From contig CM065322.1 of the NCBI GenBank assembly GCA_033032175.1, positions 6,758,001 to 6,822,000 of the forward strand: a DNA stretch of 64,000 nt. The letters are read 5' to 3'. Shown one piece after another: positions 46,287 through 64,000 of the stretch. A program made the position numbers and the translations under genes. This DNA comes from Saturnia japonica. Lineage: Eukaryota; Arthropoda; Insecta; Lepidoptera; Saturniidae. Numbering within the stretch: position 1 is the stretch's first letter; every line of letters starts with the position of its first letter. The notes below the pieces were generated by a model that had not been told where the DNA came from, did no database searches, and saw only the letters and a program-made list of their open reading frames with translations.

Positions 46287-46441
46287 GGGGCCTTAGCCAA
46301 GTTACCTTTCTACAATCGTTAACGCCAACGAAATCGAAAAAGATGTATGGAATTAACATATCTCAACTTTAAATCACGTGATATATATCATTATTTTCGT
46401 TAGCGTTAACGATTGTAGAAAGGCAACTTGGTTATGCCCTC
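46287..46441. mobile_element. Foldback MITE, 'CGTTAACGCTAACG' family
   Basis: The two halves are inverse copies: GGGGCCTTAGCCAAGTTACC and TTTCTACAATCGTTAACGCC at the left; the inverse of GTTAGCGTTAACGATTGTAG and AAAGGCAACTTGGTTATGCC at the right. The centre is about 60 bases. A second copy is at 51167-51330 in the last intron of HEATR5. Non-coding. Confidence 0.75.
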
Positions 46442-48244
46442 ATTTAAGAATCAAATCCTATTATACAACGATATATCCCCAAAGTTACAATATTATGTAA
46501 CCAACCATTTATTTATTTCTACATTTTTATCGTGATTTATAAATTTTTGTTTATTACACGGCAGAATTAAAAATTACATCTTCAATGTGAATTAAATTGT
46601 TTTGAAAATATTTAGTAAAAAAAAATGTGATTCTTAGATCATTTTTTCAAAGGTCATAATTTATGTAACATATAAATTTATTTCGCAGGTAAAACAAAGA
46701 ATAAAAGTATAGAAGTAGCGGATGCGAACCAGTCGTGACTCCTTTAAAAAAAAATCTAATTTTCCTTAAAATTTGAAACATTTTTTAAAAGTAAAACAAG
46801 CAATCTTATTTGAATACGTTTTAATAAGTATACAGAAAATTTGTTACAATTGTGTTACATATTATATATTTTTTATTTGTAAATATGAAATAATGTAATA
46901 AATATTTTTGCATATAATTTGGCAACTTTGTACAAAACTTAACCCATAAAATTTTTAGTCTTAATACTATGAATACGAAAATCATTTATATAATCATCGC
47001 AAACGCGTCTTATCATCAAGAAAAAACGTTAAATCCCATAAAAGAAGAGCCCACTCTAATAAAAGAAGAATCCATAAAATTTGGTAATTTTGTAACAATA
47101 TATAAAATACCTCTACATATTATTTCTCCATGCGTTACCTTATAAAGTAAAGAACAGCTATAATTATTAAAAAATATGTTTCATTATTTTGTTACTATTG
47201 AATAAAGTTCATAAATATTAAACTCACTGGGTGGCATACTAAAATATTACCTACAATTATGTCGTTTATACCAAAAATATTTGACCTATTTCCCTTTATA
47301 AACAACGATTACAAATGGTTATGGACAACAAAAAATACATATTATTTTAAATAATGGAAGTCAATTCTTTCTAGGAACAGTTTTTAATGCGATGGTATTC
47401 TATAGTAAATTGTTTATTATATACGTTACTATAGTTTATATTAATACATACTACACTAATAGATATCTCATACAAGCTTCTAACCATCCATGTTCAACCA
47501 TTTTTTCTCAGGCCACATACACATTCCAGTATTTTTATACGGGCCGCAGGATTAAAAAAAAAAAGTCGATATTTAATACAGGTTGGATTTATAAGATGGT
47601 GCAGTAGGGTAGTTGTAGTTTCTTTTTGTGTGAAAAGAAAATTAGTAATTTACACAAAAACTTTTTTCATGTCAATCGATACCGTTTCTTATAAGAATTA
47701 ATAATCTCTATGGAACCAACTGAGGTTAGATTACTAAAAATTGTCAGAAATCTCAAAAAACTTTTCCCATAGATTTCGTTGGAAATTATAGTGGTTTCGA
47801 CAACCTTTAGCAAAAAATGAGACTCCAACTTATTGTTACCCTTAGTTAAACTTTTTATTATCGACAGTCCGGGCGCTACAAAGAAGGTATATATGCGCCT
47901 AGTCACTCTCATTCCGAATATTTTTTATGACTACTACGTCGATTACATTTTTCTTTTCAGTATCCATGGATTACATACTAATATTAATAAATAATCTTTA
48001 ATAGGTACTAATTGACGTACAGGCCTCAAACCAAATAGATCAATAAGCTGTTCTTACAAACGTATAATTGTATGCATGAAACCGCAATGCTAAAGACATT
48101 ATTAATTCTTCCGTGTCATGGGTTACACAAATACTGCTGTAAAACCATTTGAGCTATGTGGGTACACGTTAAGGGCTAATATTTGTCGATAAGACAATGT
48201 CATGAAAATGCCATAGTACGATTTGAAACGCTGCGATTTAAATA
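46442..48244. other. AT-rich intergenic DNA
   Basis: About 1.8 kb of very AT-rich sequence with no supported feature. Confidence 0.6.
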
Positions 48245-48673
48245 CAGTGTAAACTCTTTATAACGAAACTCAAGGGACTGAGCATTTTTTGTCGTTATAG
48301 AGAGTTATCGTTATATGGAGTGAACAAAAAAACAACCAAATTAACAAGAATTTTTAATATGTATGTCTTAGATAATAAATGCTTATAAATTATTGTTTAC
48401 ACATGTAGTCTGATAACTTTGTCTGGCGTTTTTTGCTATGCCAGTACTTGTTTTGTATCATTTTATGTTTTTGTTACCTGATAATAAACAATAATACCAA
48501 TAATAAATATTTACTGTCTAAAAATATGAACACATTTCTTCGTAATAGAGAATGGCGTATCGCTAAAAAGTGTGTTTCAATATGTGGGTTTTAACGCAAA
48601 CCAAGTTGGGCTCACATCAACGTCATAGGGAGTTTATCGTTATAAAGGATAACGTTATAAAGAGTTTACACTG
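48245..48673. mobile_element. pogo/Tc1-like MITE
   Basis: The ends are inverted repeats CAGTGTAAACTCTTTATAACG (first 20 bases shared), with TA on both sides (48243-48244 and 48674-48675). It is 429 bases long and non-coding. Subterminal repeats of TCGTTATA/TATAACG occur on both ends. The CAGT start and TA target resemble pogo elements, such as the one at 30804-31893. Confidence 0.75.
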
Positions 48674-48949
48674 TACATAATTCATTTCGATTTAGTTTCT
48701 GAATGTACTCTGACGTACTTAACTCGGAATGGATGTACGAAGTTTAGGAATGAATATTTTATGACGCGAGGTACCGAAGATATATTATTTGTGTTTTTAT
48801 GCTTAATTATGTAGCGGTAAATGACGTAATCAAAGAACATGTGAAGATTAGAAAATATAATAATAGGCAAGTTAAAGCAAAATCAGGTATAAGATTCAAA
48901 TATTAGTTATTGATAAATTTAATTCACAGTTCTATTCTACGTAAATCTA

Positions 48950-49365
48950 CACTTGTTTAGACTTAAGATTCGAGTAATTATTATAGTCCAACAAGTTCGT
49001 GCATGACATGTACGTTTTGGCGGAGGCAAGGTACTACAGACGATAACGGGGTGGGTTTGTTTAGTGGGGAGAGGAACGCGTGCAATTGCGTGACGTAACC
49101 TCACGCAGACAAAGTACATTAAAGTAAACGGTATCACATCTCTTAAACGGCCGAAACGTCGAAATCTCGGTAACCTTCGGTACACAACAGTTCGCGAGTG
49201 CGCCGAAATTACGTAATTTATAAGTATTGACGAAATATTAAACTATATACTTCCTAGAATTTAAAATAGTTGAAGTGAAACTTCTTTTGGGACGGTGTGA
49301 ATTGGATTTTATGAAACGAAAAAGAGATAGCTATGATGTATATATGGGTTCTAAGGTAACACAAA
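48950..49365 (+). promoter_or_regulatory. GC-richer block with a possible first exon
   Basis: Bases 48990-49220 are CpG-rich (AACGCGTGCAATTGCGTGAC, CGGCCGAAACGTCGAAATC). Downstream, an ATG at 49311 opens MKRKRDSYDVYMGSK and reaches a possible donor AAG|GTAACA near 49355. This would be a plus-strand start convergent with the 3' end of HEATR5, about 400 bases away. No next exon was found and the case rests on composition and one donor. Confidence 0.25.
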
Positions 49366-49684
49366 AAACGGAGGGTAGCCCTGGTGCGTGTTTATCTACC
49401 GAGCGGATGTATAATTATTTCAACTTTCAAAATCACTGCCGATACAAGATACTGTTTACTTTATTGTACTTTTTTACTTTAGTGTATTGACGTATTGACG
49501 TGTTACCTCGTCCCAACCACGTCTATCGCCACGTTGGGAAGGTCGCGCAAGAACTTGTCGAACTATAGATATTAATTTAATATAAAGCCCTTAAAATTTT
49601 CATAAAAAGTAGAGTAAACAAATCCAAACTTTTTAATCGTTAAAATATGAAACCTAAACAAAGTTAATACTTATGTTTATATTA

Positions 49685-49690
49685 TTTATT
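49685..49690 (-). terminator. Poly(A) signal of HEATR5
   Basis: AATAAA on the minus strand lies about 63 bases after the stop codon. It is the first canonical hexamer in the 3' flank. Confidence 0.55.
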
Positions 49691-49752
49691 TTTAACACAT
49701 GATTTTTTTTTTAAATGAATGATGATCTATCTGCATTTAACGTAACATTAAT

Positions 49753-63649
<13,897 letters not shown>

Positions 63650-63730
63650 AACTTTTTTTTTTGATCCGACTACACGGTAAGCCTTAGGGGCCCTGAAGCC
63701 ACTGCGGCTTTTACAGCTTCACCGAACTTG
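63650..63730 (-). repeat. A-tailed repeat unit, family F
   Basis: After a T-run: GATCCGACTACACGGTAAGC, CTTAGGGGCCCTGAAGCC, ACTGCGGCTTTTACAGCTTC, ACCGAACTTG. It is immediately followed by the repeat at 63735. Confidence 0.6.
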
Positions 63731-63734
63731 CTCG

Positions 63735-63912
63735 AGTGTAGCTGCCGGAACATACATATAGAACACAAGGTTATTTGGCTGCGATGTTATGTAGGGTGGA
63801 GCCATTCCACCAGTCGGACTGCCTCGAGTAGAATGAAATCTTCCAAAAAATTTATCTATACCCTACCACTCTTAAAAACTCAGTGGTGGTAGTGTGCTTA
63901 CCATCAGGGATA
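63735..63912 (+). repeat. 'CGCCTGATGGTAAGCTG' family fragment with inverted end
   Basis: Plus strand: AACACAAGGTTATTTGGCTG, GTAGGGTGGAGCCATTCCAC and CAGTCGGACTGCC match the 3' half of the copies at 4001 and 58745. Near 63895-63910, GTGTGCTTACCATCAGG is the inverse of the family's 5' end, so part of the copy is turned round. Confidence 0.5.
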
Positions 63913-63944
63913 GTACAGTCAATGTGCCGAGATATTATTGAAAA

Positions 63945-64000
63945 AAAAAATAGCCTGGTGGGCATTAGAAAATGACCTTCCACTTTGCTTTGGTTTCATC
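63945..64000 (-). repeat. S1 repeat, continuing past the window
   Basis: The minus strand reads GATGAAACCAAAGCAAAGTG, GAAGGTCATTTTCTAATGCC and CACCAGGCTA, the middle of S1. Confidence 0.55.

Overview
This window looks like nuclear DNA from an insect, most probably a moth or butterfly. It is AT-rich and almost gene-free over its first 49 kb. It holds mariner/Tc1, pogo, Helitron, LINE and SINE remnants of kinds that are abundant in Lepidoptera, including non-autonomous Helitrons that open with TATACTAATAT-like sequence and close with a hairpin plus CTAG|T. The organism call rests on repeat style and on one conserved animal gene; no bacterial features were found.

The one confidently identified host gene is a HEATR5 (p200/LAA1) homologue on the minus strand, 49753-63236. 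Twelve exons were placed by reading frame, splice phase and family motifs. They give about 713 C-terminal residues; the 5' two thirds of the gene lie beyond base 64000. HEATR5 proteins are HEAT-repeat solenoids that act with the AP-1 clathrin adaptor in endosome/trans-Golgi traffic. Several of these exons are strikingly GC-rich against AT-rich introns. The last intron (49933-54335) has collected an A-tailed repeat, an LTR, a foldback MITE and a Tc1 copy.

Bases 1-49700 are intergenic or long-intron DNA. From left to right the main items are: tandem and Helitron-related repeats (0.4-3.3 kb); an unassigned spliced-looking exon with a start codon (2037-2248); an inverted SINE pair (5.7-6.1 kb); a Helitron (8.0-8.5 kb); Helitron-type tandem repeats (11.0-12.2 kb); a truncated CsRn1/Kabuki-clade LTR retrotransposon (12.9-15.9 kb, minus strand); a mariner with perfect terminal repeats but a broken transposase (17.7-19.0 kb); a shrunken DD41D mariner (21.7-22.2 kb); a Helitron end (27.5-27.8 kb); an internally deleted pogo/Tigger element (30.8-31.9 kb); a SINE (32.4-32.7 kb); a LINE RT fragment (34.1-34.8 kb); a three-level nest of elements (38.8-39.7 kb); an RTE-type RT remnant (43.9-44.2 kb); an unassigned exon-like segment (45.6 kb); and MITEs (46.3 and 48.2 kb).

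The two exon-like segments at 2.0 kb and 45.6 kb are compatible in phase. They could belong to an unrecognised plus-strand gene with a very long intron, but this is inference. I found no CRISPR array, rRNA or intact tRNA gene, and nothing I can defend as a new multi-gene system. The most unusual material is the layered mobile-element architecture and the unassigned exons.
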